Positions 47,830 through 57,519 are shown, counted from the first letter of the stretch. The stretch is DNA of 64,000 nt from CAZIRF01 sp964541755 (GCA_964541755.1 CAZIRF010000001.1:124001-188000), one strand, 5' to 3'. Made by a program: numbers and translations. The notes: generated by a model not told the origin, from the letters alone.

Positions 47830-49536
47830 ATGGCAAACCCGGCAAATCCGCTAATTGTACAGAGCGACAAGACGCTCCTCCTCGATGTTCACGCAGAACG
47901 GGCCGAAGAAGCCCGCCAGACAATCATGGCCTTTGCCGAACTGGAAAAATCTCCCGAACACATTCATACCTACCGCATCACCCCGCTTTCCCTCTGGAAT
48001 GCCGCAAGCGCCGGGCTCTCGCCAAGCGATGTCGGGAAGGCCCTCGAAGAGTTTTCCCGCTATCCTGTTTCTCCCGGCATTATTCAAAGCTTTGCCGACA
48101 CCATGGCCCGATACGGAAAAATAGTGCTGATACCTGTCGGGGAAACAGATCGTCAACAGACCCCGGCACTTGAGGGGAGCGATCTCTTTTTGCGCTGTAC
48201 CGAAGAGGCTATCCATGCCGAGCTCGCCGCAAACCGCCTCCTCGCACAGTACCTTCGCCCCGTGGGAAAGGGTTTTGCTGTAGCCATAGCCAATCGCGGC
48301 ACCATCAAATACGAACTCATCAAATTGGGATGGCCGGTAAAAGACGAGGCCCCACTCCTCGATGGCGATCCCCTCCCGATAGCCCTGCGGGAAATGACGT
48401 CAAACGGGGCCCCGCTGCACATTCGCGATTATCAAAAGGAAGCAGCCTCGGCTCTTGCTGGAGATGGCCTGCCAGGCACCGGATACGGCGTTATAGTCCT
48501 TCCCTGCGGTGCAGGGAAAACGATTGTGGGGATGACGGTCATGAGCCTCCTCAAGACAAATACCCTCATTCTTACAACCAATGTCGCCGCGGTTCATCAA
48601 TGGATCGACGAGCTGCTCGATAAAACAGACCTCAATGAAGATCAAATTGCGGAATACACCGGCGACAGCAAAAAACTCGCACCGGTAACCGTTGCGACGT
48701 ATCAGATTCTTACCTGGCGTAAAAACAAGGAGTCGGACTTTCCGCACTTCAAAATTTTCCGCGAACGCAATTGGGGATTGGTCATTTACGATGAAGTGCA
48801 CCTGCTCCCGGCTCCGGTTTTTCGCATTACCGCAGAAGTTCAAGCAGTACGGCGCCTGGGGCTTACCGCCACCCTCGTGCGGGAAGACGGCGCAGAAGAT
48901 GCGGTCTTCAGTCTGGTTGGCCCCAAACGCTATGATGTCCCCTGGAAGGACCTCGAGGCGAAGGGCTGGATCGCAGAGGCACTCTGTACGGAAATCCGTA
49001 TTGATCTTCCGCATTCGCTCCAATTGCCCTATGCCGTTGCACCACAGCGCGAGAAGTACCGTATCGCAAGCGAAAACCCGCTCAAAATTGCCGCAACAAG
49101 ACAGCTTATCGAAAACCACCCGGACGACCACATCCTGGTGATAGGCCAATACCTCAAGCAACTCGATGAACTGGCAGACGCATTGAAAGCACCTATCATC
49201 ACCGGCAAGACCCCCAATATTGAGCGGGAACGACTGTTTGCAGCCTTTCGCAGCGGAGACATCCGGGTTTTGGTCGTTTCAAAGATTGCCAATTTCGCAA
49301 TCGACTTGCCCGATGCCTCCATGGCCATACAAGTCTCCGGGACCTTCGGGTCGCGCCAGGAAGAAGCACAGCGCTTGGGACGCATACTGCGCCCGAAAGC
49401 CCGCAACTCTTGGTTCTACACCCTGGTCTCCCGCTTTACCACAGAAGAGGACTTTGCGGCGAACCGACAAAAATTTCTAGCCGAACAAGGCTACAAGTAT
49501 TCCATACAACACTGGGAAGAAGGTGAGTTCACATGA
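47830..49536 (+). CDS. XPB/Ssl2-like DNA repair helicase
   Basis: 568 residues from ATG 47830. It is a superfamily 2 helicase of the bacterial XPB (ERCC3-like) type. The N-terminal damage-recognition-like domain (about 1-190) has ALEEFSRYPVSPGIIQSFADTMARYGKIVL. Helicase domain 1 starts at HIRDYQKEAASALAG and has Walker A LPCGAGKTIVGMTV, DEVH box VIYDEVHLLPAPVFR and motif III LGLTATLVREDG. Domain 2 has HILVIGQYLKQLDELA, VVSKIANFAIDLPDASMAIQVSGTFGSRQEEAQRLGRILRPK. XPB unwinds DNA in transcription or repair. It is co-translated with the downstream partner by a 4-base overlap. Bacterial XPB is found in Actinobacteria, Spirochaetes and a few others, so it supports a spirochaete origin. Confidence 0.93.
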   Translation: MANPANPLIVQSDKTLLLDVHAERAEEARQTIMAFAELEKSPEHIHTYRITPLSLWNAASAGLSPSDVGKALEEFSRYPVSPGIIQSFADTMARYGKIVLIPVGETDRQQTPALEGSDLFLRCTEEAIHAELAANRLLAQYLRPVGKGFAVAIANRGTIKYELIKLGWPVKDEAPLLDGDPLPIALREMTSNGAPLHIRDYQKEAASALAGDGLPGTGYGVIVLPCGAGKTIVGMTVMSLLKTNTLILTTNVAAVHQWIDELLDKTDLNEDQIAEYTGDSKKLAPVTVATYQILTWRKNKESDFPHFKIFRERNWGLVIYDEVHLLPAPVFRITAEVQAVRRLGLTATLVREDGAEDAVFSLVGPKRYDVPWKDLEAKGWIAEALCTEIRIDLPHSLQLPYAVAPQREKYRIASENPLKIAATRQLIENHPDDHILVIGQYLKQLDELADALKAPIITGKTPNIERERLFAAFRSGDIRVLVVSKIANFAIDLPDASMAIQVSGTFGSRQEEAQRLGRILRPKARNSWFYTLVSRFTTEEDFAANRQKFLAEQGYKYSIQHWEEGEFT

Positions 49537-51599
49537 AACCGGATTGGAAGACCGCGCTCATAACATTGCAAGACACCCGCTTCTTTGATCTCATGCGCAA
49601 TTATTTGGGTGATATTCGTAGCCCCTACAACAAGCAAAAAATTGTCGAAGACCTTGTCGCCTGGCTCTCTCGAGAGGATCACATAAAAGACATGGTCGAC
49701 TGTTTGGATGAGAGCGATCGTAGAGTTATATCTGCCATCCATGAGCTCAAAGACCCATCCGCAGAGGGCCTGGGCATTTACCTTTCCATGGATATGCCTT
49801 TTATCGATTTGTACAACTGCCTGATAAACTTGGAAGAACGTCTTTTCATTTATCGCTACAGGGAAGAAGGGAAAAGTCATATCAGTCTCAACCCCGTTCT
49901 CGAGCCCGCTTTGACACCCATGTTATCAGACAAATCGCTCCTGTACCAATCCCGCCTTTTGGATGATCACGATTCAAGTACGCCCAATACAACAATATTG
50001 ACCCCCCTCATGCTCGCAGCAATGGCATCCTGGCTCGATGGTAAATCAGATATTTACAAATTGGATGGTGAACTGAAAAAGAAAATCAAAGACCACTTGG
50101 AAGAACTCTTCCCATCCTGTAATGTTAAAGACCTCTTTGATATCTTGTTCAAATGGAAAATCATTATAGAACACCAAGGCTACTACCAAATCGATAGTAC
50201 CGCGCTCCAAGGGATGGAAACTCTCGATACACAGGATATCCTGTGCTACATGACCGCAAGTCTTATTGAAATATATCCGCCTACCACCTATCCATTTACC
50301 CAATCTGTTTCCAAGTCACGCAACTACCAATACAAGCTGGCGCGAGGTATCAAAAACCTTCTTTCCCGCATGGACCCCAAACATGCATACCCACCACAGA
50401 CCATACAACGAATGATTTCGAAGACGGCAACTGAAACCGCCAATCCTGTTTTTGAAGAAATCCTGTCTCGCTTCAGCTTTCCGGCAGAAGAGCTAATCAA
50501 GGTTTGCGCCCGCTGTGGATTAATTACCCTCCTTGATGACGGGTACTGTGTTCTCAACAAGGAGTTCGCCTGCACAGACAACACCCCAAATGCCAAAGCT
50601 GGAACTGAAAGAGTAGTAAGCATCGATGCGACCTTTTCATTACTTGCACACCATGAACTTGACTTGAAGAACGCCATCGAAATTGCCTGTTTCCTGGACA
50701 TCAAGGAAACAGGCACCGTTCTGCGCTGGGAACTTACCAGAGATGGAGCCGTACGCGGATTCAATCGCAATCTTACACCCCACATAATAAAAGAGACCTT
50801 GGAAAGGCTATCCGGCCATCCCCTTCCACAAAATATTCGCTGGTCATTGGACGATTGGTATAAACGATACCAAAGCATTGCCATTCACCGTGGTATTGTT
50901 GTCGTGTTGTCAGAAGATCGACGGATGCTCATGAACACACCGGAAATTCAAGCATTGATAAAAAAAGAACTCGCACCGGGTGTTGTACTTATGGATTGTA
51001 ACGATGAAGAAGAAGCTCTCGCAGCACTCAACCGGGCAGGCGCCGATATAATTGCACAACCACAACGAACAAAGACACCCCGATTCAAGGACCCGCGACT
51101 AGGCCTGTTTCAAAATTTAGATATTTCCCGAGAAGCAATGCCAGCGCTTTCTTCATCAACTATCTGTTCATCAGATAATGACTCCGATAGAAAAGAGCGA
51201 ACACAGGAAATAAAAAACAAATTGATTCTTGCTCTCAACAAAAAAAACTTGCCAAAAGACCAACACGAGGAATTACTTGGGCGTATCGAACGACGCGTTA
51301 TTATCGATGAATCACAACTTGTCGGTTCATCATTACGATATGAAAAAAGAGAAGCCCGCGGGCTCGATTATGTAGGGAAAACCCAAATTATTGAACGTGC
51401 CAAAGCGGGGAACATACCCATCGAAGTACACTGGATCGACGGGGAAGGGACTCATCATAGTATGCTGGGGACCTGCTCATACACACGAGGTGCTGATATT
51501 ATCAACATACAGCCCATTCCCTTTGGGGCACAGATGCTTATTCCACTACGAAAAATCAGTTTGGTCCGTCTTATCAAGCGTTCCATTTTCGAGGATTGA
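49533..51599 (+). CDS. XPB partner protein with helicase-C-like and WYL-like regions
   Basis: 688 residues, overlapping the XPB stop by 4 bases (ATGA). The N-terminal half is helical without a recognised motif. At about 370-515 a stretch (IACFLDIKETGTVLRWELTRDGAVRGFNRNLTPHIIKETLERLSGHPLPQNIRWSLDDWYKRY ... LMDCNDEEEALAALNRAGADII) matches the helicase-C_3-type (PF13625) domain seen beside XPB helicases. The last 70 residues (IIERAKAGNIPIEVHWIDGEGTHHSMLGT ... FGAQMLIPLRKISLVRLIKRS) resemble a WYL-like beta domain. There are no Walker motifs, so it is probably a regulatory or substrate-binding subunit of the helicase. Its 3' end overlaps the convergent gene by 26 bases. The region is more A/T-rich than the left half of the window. 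Confidence 0.83.
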   Translation: MKPDWKTALITLQDTRFFDLMRNYLGDIRSPYNKQKIVEDLVAWLSREDHIKDMVDCLDESDRRVISAIHELKDPSAEGLGIYLSMDMPFIDLYNCLINLEERLFIYRYREEGKSHISLNPVLEPALTPMLSDKSLLYQSRLLDDHDSSTPNTTILTPLMLAAMASWLDGKSDIYKLDGELKKKIKDHLEELFPSCNVKDLFDILFKWKIIIEHQGYYQIDSTALQGMETLDTQDILCYMTASLIEIYPPTTYPFTQSVSKSRNYQYKLARGIKNLLSRMDPKHAYPPQTIQRMISKTATETANPVFEEILSRFSFPAEELIKVCARCGLITLLDDGYCVLNKEFACTDNTPNAKAGTERVVSIDATFSLLAHHELDLKNAIEIACFLDIKETGTVLRWELTRDGAVRGFNRNLTPHIIKETLERLSGHPLPQNIRWSLDDWYKRYQSIAIHRGIVVVLSEDRRMLMNTPEIQALIKKELAPGVVLMDCNDEEEALAALNRAGADIIAQPQRTKTPRFKDPRLGLFQNLDISREAMPALSSSTICSSDNDSDRKERTQEIKNKLILALNKKNLPKDQHEELLGRIERRVIIDESQLVGSSLRYEKREARGLDYVGKTQIIERAKAGNIPIEVHWIDGEGTHHSMLGTCSYTRGADIINIQPIPFGAQMLIPLRKISLVRLIKRSIFED

Positions 51600-52269
51600 A
51601 CAAACCCGCTCTTCCGGCTCTATGCCATTTCCCCGCAGCCGCCGGCCTGTCTTCATCAAGAATTTTGAAGCAGTATGCCGCAAGGGCATTGGTTCTGGCA
51701 TGCTCATGATCCCCAAAGGCAATGATTGAAACATCGGGGCCAGACTGCCCAAGCAAACTATCCGTCATGGACTTGAAGGCCGCACTTAAAAGCGGGCCGG
51801 CAATATCCGGTTTCTCGTCTTCATCGGAAGGAGCAATTTCATCAGTCAGCACCATACAAAGCTTTCCCGAACCTTGCGCAGACAAAAGCCCCACGGCCTC
51901 ACGGGCAAGAAAAAGCCAGCTTTTAATAAAATCATCACAGAGACGATCTATATCAGCCACTCCTGCTTCTTGAATACTTGTACGTAATGATATTGGAGAA
52001 AAAATCAAAAAGAACTCGGATACCCTTTCACAGCGATTCTTAATATCCAGAACAAGAGTATGACAGGCCAATGGGCTTGTAGACGGCAAATCAAAAAGAA
52101 GCTCGCGCCCCAAAGGCGCCGCATCAAGCTTGTCCGGGCCGGGGGTCGGAGTATCAAAGCGACTGGGTAAAAATGCACAACAAACACGCTCAACCCGTGC
52201 GAGCGCTTCACTTCGAAAAGCGGCAAAAGCCGGGGACTCATTGCCAACCATTACTATTGATCGCGTCAT
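51574..52269 (-). CDS. Unrecognised protein (231 aa)
   Basis: 231 residues with no family I recognise. It starts with a Rossmann-like strand (MTRSIVMVGNESPAF), has a mid region with hydrophobic strands (LACHTLVLDIKNRCERVSEFFLIFSP, KLCMVLTDEIAPSDEDE) and PDVSIIAFGDHEH near the end, so a small alpha/beta cytosolic protein is likely. No signal peptide, no metal or nucleotide motif. TACACT ends 8 bases before the ATG and no Shine-Dalgarno is seen. It is convergent with the XPB partner gene, with the last 26 bases overlapping. The function is unknown. Confidence 0.7.
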   Translation of the reverse strand: MTRSIVMVGNESPAFAAFRSEALARVERVCCAFLPSRFDTPTPGPDKLDAAPLGRELLFDLPSTSPLACHTLVLDIKNRCERVSEFFLIFSPISLRTSIQEAGVADIDRLCDDFIKSWLFLAREAVGLLSAQGSGKLCMVLTDEIAPSDEDEKPDIAGPLLSAAFKSMTDSLLGQSGPDVSIIAFGDHEHARTNALAAYCFKILDEDRPAAAGKWHRAGRAGLFNPRKWNA

Positions 52270-52360
52270 ATACCGCCAGTGTAACGGTCTTTTTCAAAAT
52301 CATCCATAGTGCTACGATAACGGCACGTCAAGCGGCAACGCATTCGGGGAGTCTGTTGAA

Positions 52361-53620
52361 ATGAAAAAGAATTTAATACTGATATTCCTGTCGTCCTTAT
52401 TCACGGCATGCCTACTCTATGGTTTTTTTATTTTGGTCCCCGATGCACTGTTTCCATTTGACAAAGCCCGCTTCAACACAAGTGATACAGCCAAGATCAC
52501 CAAGACGCTACCTTCAGAGACAAAACATAAAGAAAACTCCCCCGAGGCTACCTGCAATCAACTCTGGCGTCTTGAACAAGACATTCGCGGCATTCCTCCC
52601 CGGGGTGAACTCATTATTCAAGCAGTTGGGGATATCCTTCTGGCTCGAGATGTAGGTCTTCGCATTCGCCAAAACGGCTGGAAGCACCCATTTGAATCTG
52701 TTCGCCAACTTGTAGCGCAGGGAGATATCAATTTCTGTAATCTGGAAACGCCAGCTTCGTTTATTGGCAGCCCATACCCAGGCAAACACCCCAATATTAC
52801 CTTTCGTGCGCAACCAGGAAGTCTTTTTTCCCTCAAGTACGCCGGTTTCAATATTATTTCACTTGCCAACAACCACATGACAGACCACGGGCCGGCAGCG
52901 CTTGAAGAAACCCTTGACGCGCTACAACTCCTGGATCTCTACTATGTAGGAGCCGGAAGGAATTATACCGAAGCCTATGCCCCTGCTTTCATCGAAAAAA
53001 ATGGGTGGCGTATTGCGTTCCTTGCCTATGCAGACCCAATATGGAGTGTTGTAGAAGCCCAAAGCACCGCAGGGGTAGCCCATATTCGGGAAGACGTAAT
53101 TATTGAGAGCATTCAGAAATTACGAAAAGACAAAACCGTAGATGCAATTCTTGTCTCCCTCCATTGGGGAGAAGAATATCGACACAGCCCGCTTCCCAAA
53201 CAGCGCACGCTTGCGAAACACATTATCGACGCCGGGGCAGATGCGATTATTGGCCATCACCCCCATGTTATGCAGGGAGTGGAATGGTACCGGGGGAAAC
53301 CAATTCTCTATTCTCTGGGAAATTTTGCTTTCGATCAAATAGACGATCCAACCTACCAGTCAACCATCGCCCGGCTTTCTTTTTCACCAGAGGGGCACAT
53401 AACACTAAGCATGCGGCCAATGCGTATTGCCCGTCGCAGTCTTCACCAGACAATTCCGCAAGGAGAAGATCTGGAAATGATAAGCAAGAATATTATCACA
53501 TACAACAAGCAACTCGGCAGCACATCCTCTCTTATTGAAGATGGATGGATTCATGTCCGCTCGTCAACAGCACCGGATATTGCCCCCGAAAGCCGTTCGG
53601 ACAGTTCTTCTATTCCGTAG
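52361..53620 (+). CDS. CapA-family (PgsA-like) protein, membrane-anchored
   Basis: 419 residues from ATG 52361 with GGGGAG upstream. One N-terminal membrane segment (about 5-27), then the CapA domain (about 84-330): LIIQAVGDILLARDVGLRIR, GDINFCNLETPASFIG, FNIISLANNHMTDHGPAALEETLDAL, VGAGRNYTEAYAPAFIEKNGWRIAFLAY, VSLHWGEEYRHSPLPKQRTLAKHIIDAGADAIIGHHPHVMQGVEWYRGKPILYSLGNFAFD. The family is needed for poly-gamma-glutamate or related capsule synthesis and has a metallophosphatase-like fold. No capsule synthetase genes are near, so the real role is open. Its last 70 bases overlap the convergent histidine kinase gene. Confidence 0.88.
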   Translation: MKKNLILIFLSSLFTACLLYGFFILVPDALFPFDKARFNTSDTAKITKTLPSETKHKENSPEATCNQLWRLEQDIRGIPPRGELIIQAVGDILLARDVGLRIRQNGWKHPFESVRQLVAQGDINFCNLETPASFIGSPYPGKHPNITFRAQPGSLFSLKYAGFNIISLANNHMTDHGPAALEETLDALQLLDLYYVGAGRNYTEAYAPAFIEKNGWRIAFLAYADPIWSVVEAQSTAGVAHIREDVIIESIQKLRKDKTVDAILVSLHWGEEYRHSPLPKQRTLAKHIIDAGADAIIGHHPHVMQGVEWYRGKPILYSLGNFAFDQIDDPTYQSTIARLSFSPEGHITLSMRPMRIARRSLHQTIPQGEDLEMISKNIITYNKQLGSTSSLIEDGWIHVRSSTAPDIAPESRSDSSSIP

Positions 53621-56181
53621 GGCTTGGCAATAACGCCATCGAATCCATAGCCCATGTAATCGGACAATACCGGAACGTCGCTGTAGCCGGACGAGACATA
53701 CAGAACCACCCCGGGATCGCGTTCACGCAACGCTTTTGCCGTTTCTACTCCACCCATACCCCCCGGAATGGTCAAATCCAGTATGGCGACAGAAAAACCC
53801 TTCCCCTCGTTTCCGGCCTTTTCAAATTGTTGCAACGCTTCTTTCCCATCTGCAGCAGCATGCGCTTCATATCCCAATCGTTCCAACATTCGCATTGCGG
53901 TAACACGAATGGTCAGCTCATCATCCATCACCAGGACCCGACCCTTCCCCCGTTGTATTTTAATACGTTCTTTAACACTCGCTATATCAGAACAACCTGG
54001 CAGATATACGGTAAAAAGCGAACCGCCCGAAGGAGCGGCATCGGCAAAAATGCTTCCCCCATGGCGCTTTACTATTGAATAACAAATCGAAAGACCCAAC
54101 CCCGACCCTTTCGCCTTTGTCGTGATATATGGCTCAAATATTCTCGTTCTCAAACCGGGTGAAACACCAGGGCCGTTGTCTTCAAAACTTACCGTTACAT
54201 AATCACCAGGATCCAGGTTCGCAAGCTCCGGGCGCCTCCCGATAATCGAACCGGATTCTACACGTTCCCTTCCCAATTTGACCTTTAAAACACCATTCTC
54301 GGCCATGGCCTGTACCGCATTTATTACCAGATTGGATATTACTTGAACTATTTGCCCGGAATCCGCACGAACGTTCGGGATATCCGGCTCCGTTTGAATA
54401 TTTACCAATACAGAAGTTCCCGCCACGGCCATCCGCACAGATTCCCGTACAACCGGCAAGAGTTCCATTGACTCCATACGCGGAGAACCACCCTTGGAAA
54501 ACGTTAAAAGTTGATACGACAAATCACGCGCCCTAAAGCAAGATGTTTCGGCGTTACCCAATAGTTCCCAAACCTCGGACTTTTCATCAACACTCATCCG
54601 GGCCAAACTCACATTCCCCAATATCGCCGTCAAGATATTGTTGAAATCATGTGCCAGCCCCCCGGCCAAAAGCCCTATAGATTCCAAACGCTGGGTTTTA
54701 TCCAACTCATTACGCAATTGAAACAACTCGGTAATATCCTGAAGAGTAAGAAGCAACAAAGACTGCGCATCAACATCCAAAAGGCTTATTCCAACCAAAC
54801 ACCATAGCTCCTGTCCATCAGAACGAATAACCCGCATCTCTGCCGAAGACGCGCTACCACTTTCCTGAATGGAAGACAGCATTGAATAGAATATCGAATT
54901 GTCATCTTCCGAAAACAGGTGATCTATTCGCAATGACCCCAAATCATCAGCGTCATATCCACCAATGCGCAAGAATGCTTCATTTACATCTCGAATTTGA
55001 CCGAACTCCCGGTCAACAAGAGCCATGCCCGCCGGATTAAAGCGAAACAGACGGGAAAAACGTTCCTCGGAAAGTCTGAGCGCTCGCGAAGCACCCAAGC
55101 GTTGTTCAATCTCACTCTCGAGCCGTTTTTCTACCGACAAATCATGAATGGAGAGTAAATACCCCAATCCCAAACCACGATCAGAACCCAGACGGCGCAC
55201 CGAAACAAGGGCCAAACGCTCTGCCCCCGGTTCAAATGAAAAACGGGTCTCTATCTCCTTTGTACCCGGCTGAATCATTTCCCGTAACCATACATCCGCA
55301 AATTCTATATCAGGGAACAACCAAGCGATGTTTTTACCATTCAAATCATCGGCTGCACGCCCCCCCCGATGTCGGCTTCCGCCCAAATTGGTATCAATTA
55401 TGTAGCCATGGCTGTCGCAAACAACAAGTACATCGGAAAGCCCGGAAAACAGAATATCCGAATCGGTGAACGAGCCCAAATTCAAAATATCATAGCGAAA
55501 TAGCGCAACGAGCAGGCCCACGACCAACACGGGAATGAATACCGGTAACATGGGTGGAAGGGCTTCAAATCCGAAAAAGCGAACTACCAAACCCAAAAAG
55601 ATTGCGCCCAGATATGTCGGAGCGATAGCTATCAGTATAGCCCTCGATTGAAGCGCTGCACGCTTATCCTTCGAAAACAGTACTGCAGCTGTAAGGAAAA
55701 CGCTCGCAGCCAATATGGCCAGAGAATAGTTCGCAACATTGAGCCAATGCCAAAAAGAGGAAAAGTCGTAAAAAACATGCCAGCCCAAATGGGTTTTTCC
55801 AATTGATGCCACCACAGCTCGCGGGATGACTGTTTGAATGACAGAAAGAACAAGACCAGGAATCAAAACGGCCCAAGACCATATCAAATCATGGCGGCCT
55901 CGCGCCACTCGTAAAGCTAGCAGAAAGAAAAGTGGAGGCGAAAGGTACCAGGTAAAAGAAAATTTATCGTACCAGAAATAGGCCGATTCGAGATTGGGCG
56001 CAGAAATGAAAAACGCGGATGCCAAGGTACCCAATCCCAACATGAAACAGAGAAGGGCAAAAATGGCAAGCAGACTAACCCGGTCACGTTTTACCGTTGA
56101 TTTTCTGCGACTCAGGGCAAAAAATCCGGCAACAAATGACAGGACGCTGCCTGCAGTTGCAATGAAAAACAAGAGTCTCAC
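53551..56181 (-). CDS. Hybrid histidine kinase with 7-helix sensor, two PAS domains and receiver
   Basis: 876 residues from GTG 56181 with GGGAG 7 bases upstream. About seven membrane helices (1-230) form an N-terminal sensor. Two PAS-type domains follow (about 235-345 and 360-480; SEERFSRLFRFNPAGMALVDREFGQIRDVNEAFLRIGGYDADDL). The kinase H box is GLAHDFNNILTAILGNVSLA with phospho-acceptor H511. The ATPase region has NLVINAVQAMAENG and GSGLGLSICYSIVKRHGGSI. A C-terminal receiver (about 750-876) has phospho-acceptor D802 in VAILDLTIPGGMGG. Such hybrids usually pass the signal to a separate phosphotransfer protein, none of which is here. It is convergent with the CapA gene and divergent from the symporter. 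Confidence 0.92.
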   Translation of the reverse strand: MRLLFFIATAGSVLSFVAGFFALSRRKSTVKRDRVSLLAIFALLCFMLGLGTLASAFFISAPNLESAYFWYDKFSFTWYLSPPLFFLLALRVARGRHDLIWSWAVLIPGLVLSVIQTVIPRAVVASIGKTHLGWHVFYDFSSFWHWLNVANYSLAILAASVFLTAAVLFSKDKRAALQSRAILIAIAPTYLGAIFLGLVVRFFGFEALPPMLPVFIPVLVVGLLVALFRYDILNLGSFTDSDILFSGLSDVLVVCDSHGYIIDTNLGGSRHRGGRAADDLNGKNIAWLFPDIEFADVWLREMIQPGTKEIETRFSFEPGAERLALVSVRRLGSDRGLGLGYLLSIHDLSVEKRLESEIEQRLGASRALRLSEERFSRLFRFNPAGMALVDREFGQIRDVNEAFLRIGGYDADDLGSLRIDHLFSEDDNSIFYSMLSSIQESGSASSAEMRVIRSDGQELWCLVGISLLDVDAQSLLLLTLQDITELFQLRNELDKTQRLESIGLLAGGLAHDFNNILTAILGNVSLARMSVDEKSEVWELLGNAETSCFRARDLSYQLLTFSKGGSPRMESMELLPVVRESVRMAVAGTSVLVNIQTEPDIPNVRADSGQIVQVISNLVINAVQAMAENGVLKVKLGRERVESGSIIGRRPELANLDPGDYVTVSFEDNGPGVSPGLRTRIFEPYITTKAKGSGLGLSICYSIVKRHGGSIFADAAPSGGSLFTVYLPGCSDIASVKERIKIQRGKGRVLVMDDELTIRVTAMRMLERLGYEAHAAADGKEALQQFEKAGNEGKGFSVAILDLTIPGGMGGVETAKALRERDPGVVLYVSSGYSDVPVLSDYMGYGFDGVIAKPYGIEELSERLSGAISGAVDERT

Positions 56182-56216
56182 GTACTGTCTCCCAAATGAT
56201 CACTCCCTGTCGGTCG

Positions 56217-56246
56217 TTGACGAATACTTCCCGCATCAAGTATTCT
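56217..56246 (+). promoter_or_regulatory. Promoter of dicarboxylate symporter gene
   Basis: TTGACG (56217-56222), 18-base spacer, TATTCT (56241-56246). The ATG at 56253 follows after 6 bases with no Shine-Dalgarno, so the mRNA is probably leaderless. Confidence 0.55.
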
Positions 56247-56252
56247 CTGCAA

Positions 56253-57485
56253 ATGAAAGTATGGATTAAAATCCTCGCAGGGTCCATTCTCGGTATTGTT
56301 TTGGGGGTATTGCTGCCCCACAACGATCCAAACGTCACGTCTGCATTGATTTGGCTTGAGGCATTGGCTCTTCGCCTGGGTCAATACATTCTCGCACCCC
56401 TCTTGTTCTTTTCTCTGGCCATATCAATTTTCGAGCTTAGAAAAGATGATCGCATGTGGCCCATTATCTTCAAGACAATGGGAATTATACTGGGTTCGGC
56501 CCTTCTTTTAACAGGTATCGGCCTTCTTGTGGTGAATATTTTCCCTCCCGGACGCGTTCCTATCCTCAAGGAAGGCATGAAAGAGGCCATAACCCTGGAC
56601 GTTTCCCAGTCTATTTTGGATTTGTTCCCAGAGAACGCTTTTTCGGCACTTTTTGGATCCGGTGCATGGCTGGCACCTATCTCTGTATTCGCTTTCTTTC
56701 TTGGGGCAGGCCTTTCATATGAAAAAACGCATGCCAAAACAATTACAAACCTGGTCGATTCCCTTGCACGCGTCTTCTACTACGTAAGCGCATTTTTCTC
56801 GGAACTCTTAGGGATACTCATGATAGCTCTCGCTGCCTATTGGGCGGTAGAATTCCGTGAAGCCCTCAAACTTGAAGTTTTCCACGATATTCTTATCCTT
56901 TTTGGCCTTACTTCAGCAATAACGGCCTTTCTGGTCATGCCACTCTGTCTTTACCTTTTTGGACCAAAGACCAATCCTTGGAAACCCCTCTATGGCTCCA
57001 TAGGCCCGGCAATTACTGCCCTTTTTAGCGGTAATTACAACTTCTGTATTCCTGTTCTCTTCCGCCATGCAAAGGAAAATCACGGGGTACGGCGCAGGGT
57101 CAACACCCTCTCCATAACGCTCTTTTCGCTTTTTGCACGAGCGGGAAGTACCATGATTGCAGTAATGGCCCTTTTTATCATCCTGCGTTCCTATTCAAGC
57201 TTGGCATTGGAGGTAGGAGATATTATCGGAATCGGTTTGACAACCATAGGTATTTCATTGGTGTTAAGCCGCCACCCCGGGACCGGCGCCTATACCGCAC
57301 TCGCAGTTCTTTGCGCATGGTATGGTCGTGATTACGAAGCCGGGTATCTCATCCTCAAACCCATTGCATTCTATCTCGCCGCCATGGGCACCCTTATCGA
57401 CGTCGTTTTTGCCTCGCTGGGAACATGGGCTATCGGGAAACTCGAAGGCGCACAAGAAGAAAAAGAAGTAATTCACTATATCTGA
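56253..57485 (+). CDS. Dicarboxylate/amino acid:cation symporter (DAACS family)
   Basis: 410 residues from ATG 56253. About eight membrane helices. Features of the family: start KILAGSILGIVLGVLLP, LILAPLLFFSLAISIFEL, GFLFARAGSTMIAVMAL in place of the usual serine-rich and TATSS motifs (here LFSLFARAGSTMIAV), and ALFSGNYNFCIPVLFRHAKENHGV replacing the typical substrate-site helix. It imports C4 dicarboxylates or acidic amino acids with sodium or protons; the altered substrate-site helices mean the ligand may differ. An alternative start 19 codons upstream has no support. It has its own promoter and terminator. Confidence 0.82.
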   Translation: MKVWIKILAGSILGIVLGVLLPHNDPNVTSALIWLEALALRLGQYILAPLLFFSLAISIFELRKDDRMWPIIFKTMGIILGSALLLTGIGLLVVNIFPPGRVPILKEGMKEAITLDVSQSILDLFPENAFSALFGSGAWLAPISVFAFFLGAGLSYEKTHAKTITNLVDSLARVFYYVSAFFSELLGILMIALAAYWAVEFREALKLEVFHDILILFGLTSAITAFLVMPLCLYLFGPKTNPWKPLYGSIGPAITALFSGNYNFCIPVLFRHAKENHGVRRRVNTLSITLFSLFARAGSTMIAVMALFIILRSYSSLALEVGDIIGIGLTTIGISLVLSRHPGTGAYTALAVLCAWYGRDYEAGYLILKPIAFYLAAMGTLIDVVFASLGTWAIGKLEGAQEEKEVIHYI

Positions 57486-57496
57486 TACCTCTCGGT

Positions 57497-57519
57497 GCCG
57501 CCGGGCTTTGCCCGGCGGC
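57497..57519 (+). terminator. Hairpin terminator after dicarboxylate symporter
   Basis: GCCGCCGGGC-TTT-GCCCGGCGGC, 10 pairs, followed by ATTCTTCT, 11 bases after the stop codon. The T-run is short. Confidence 0.7.
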
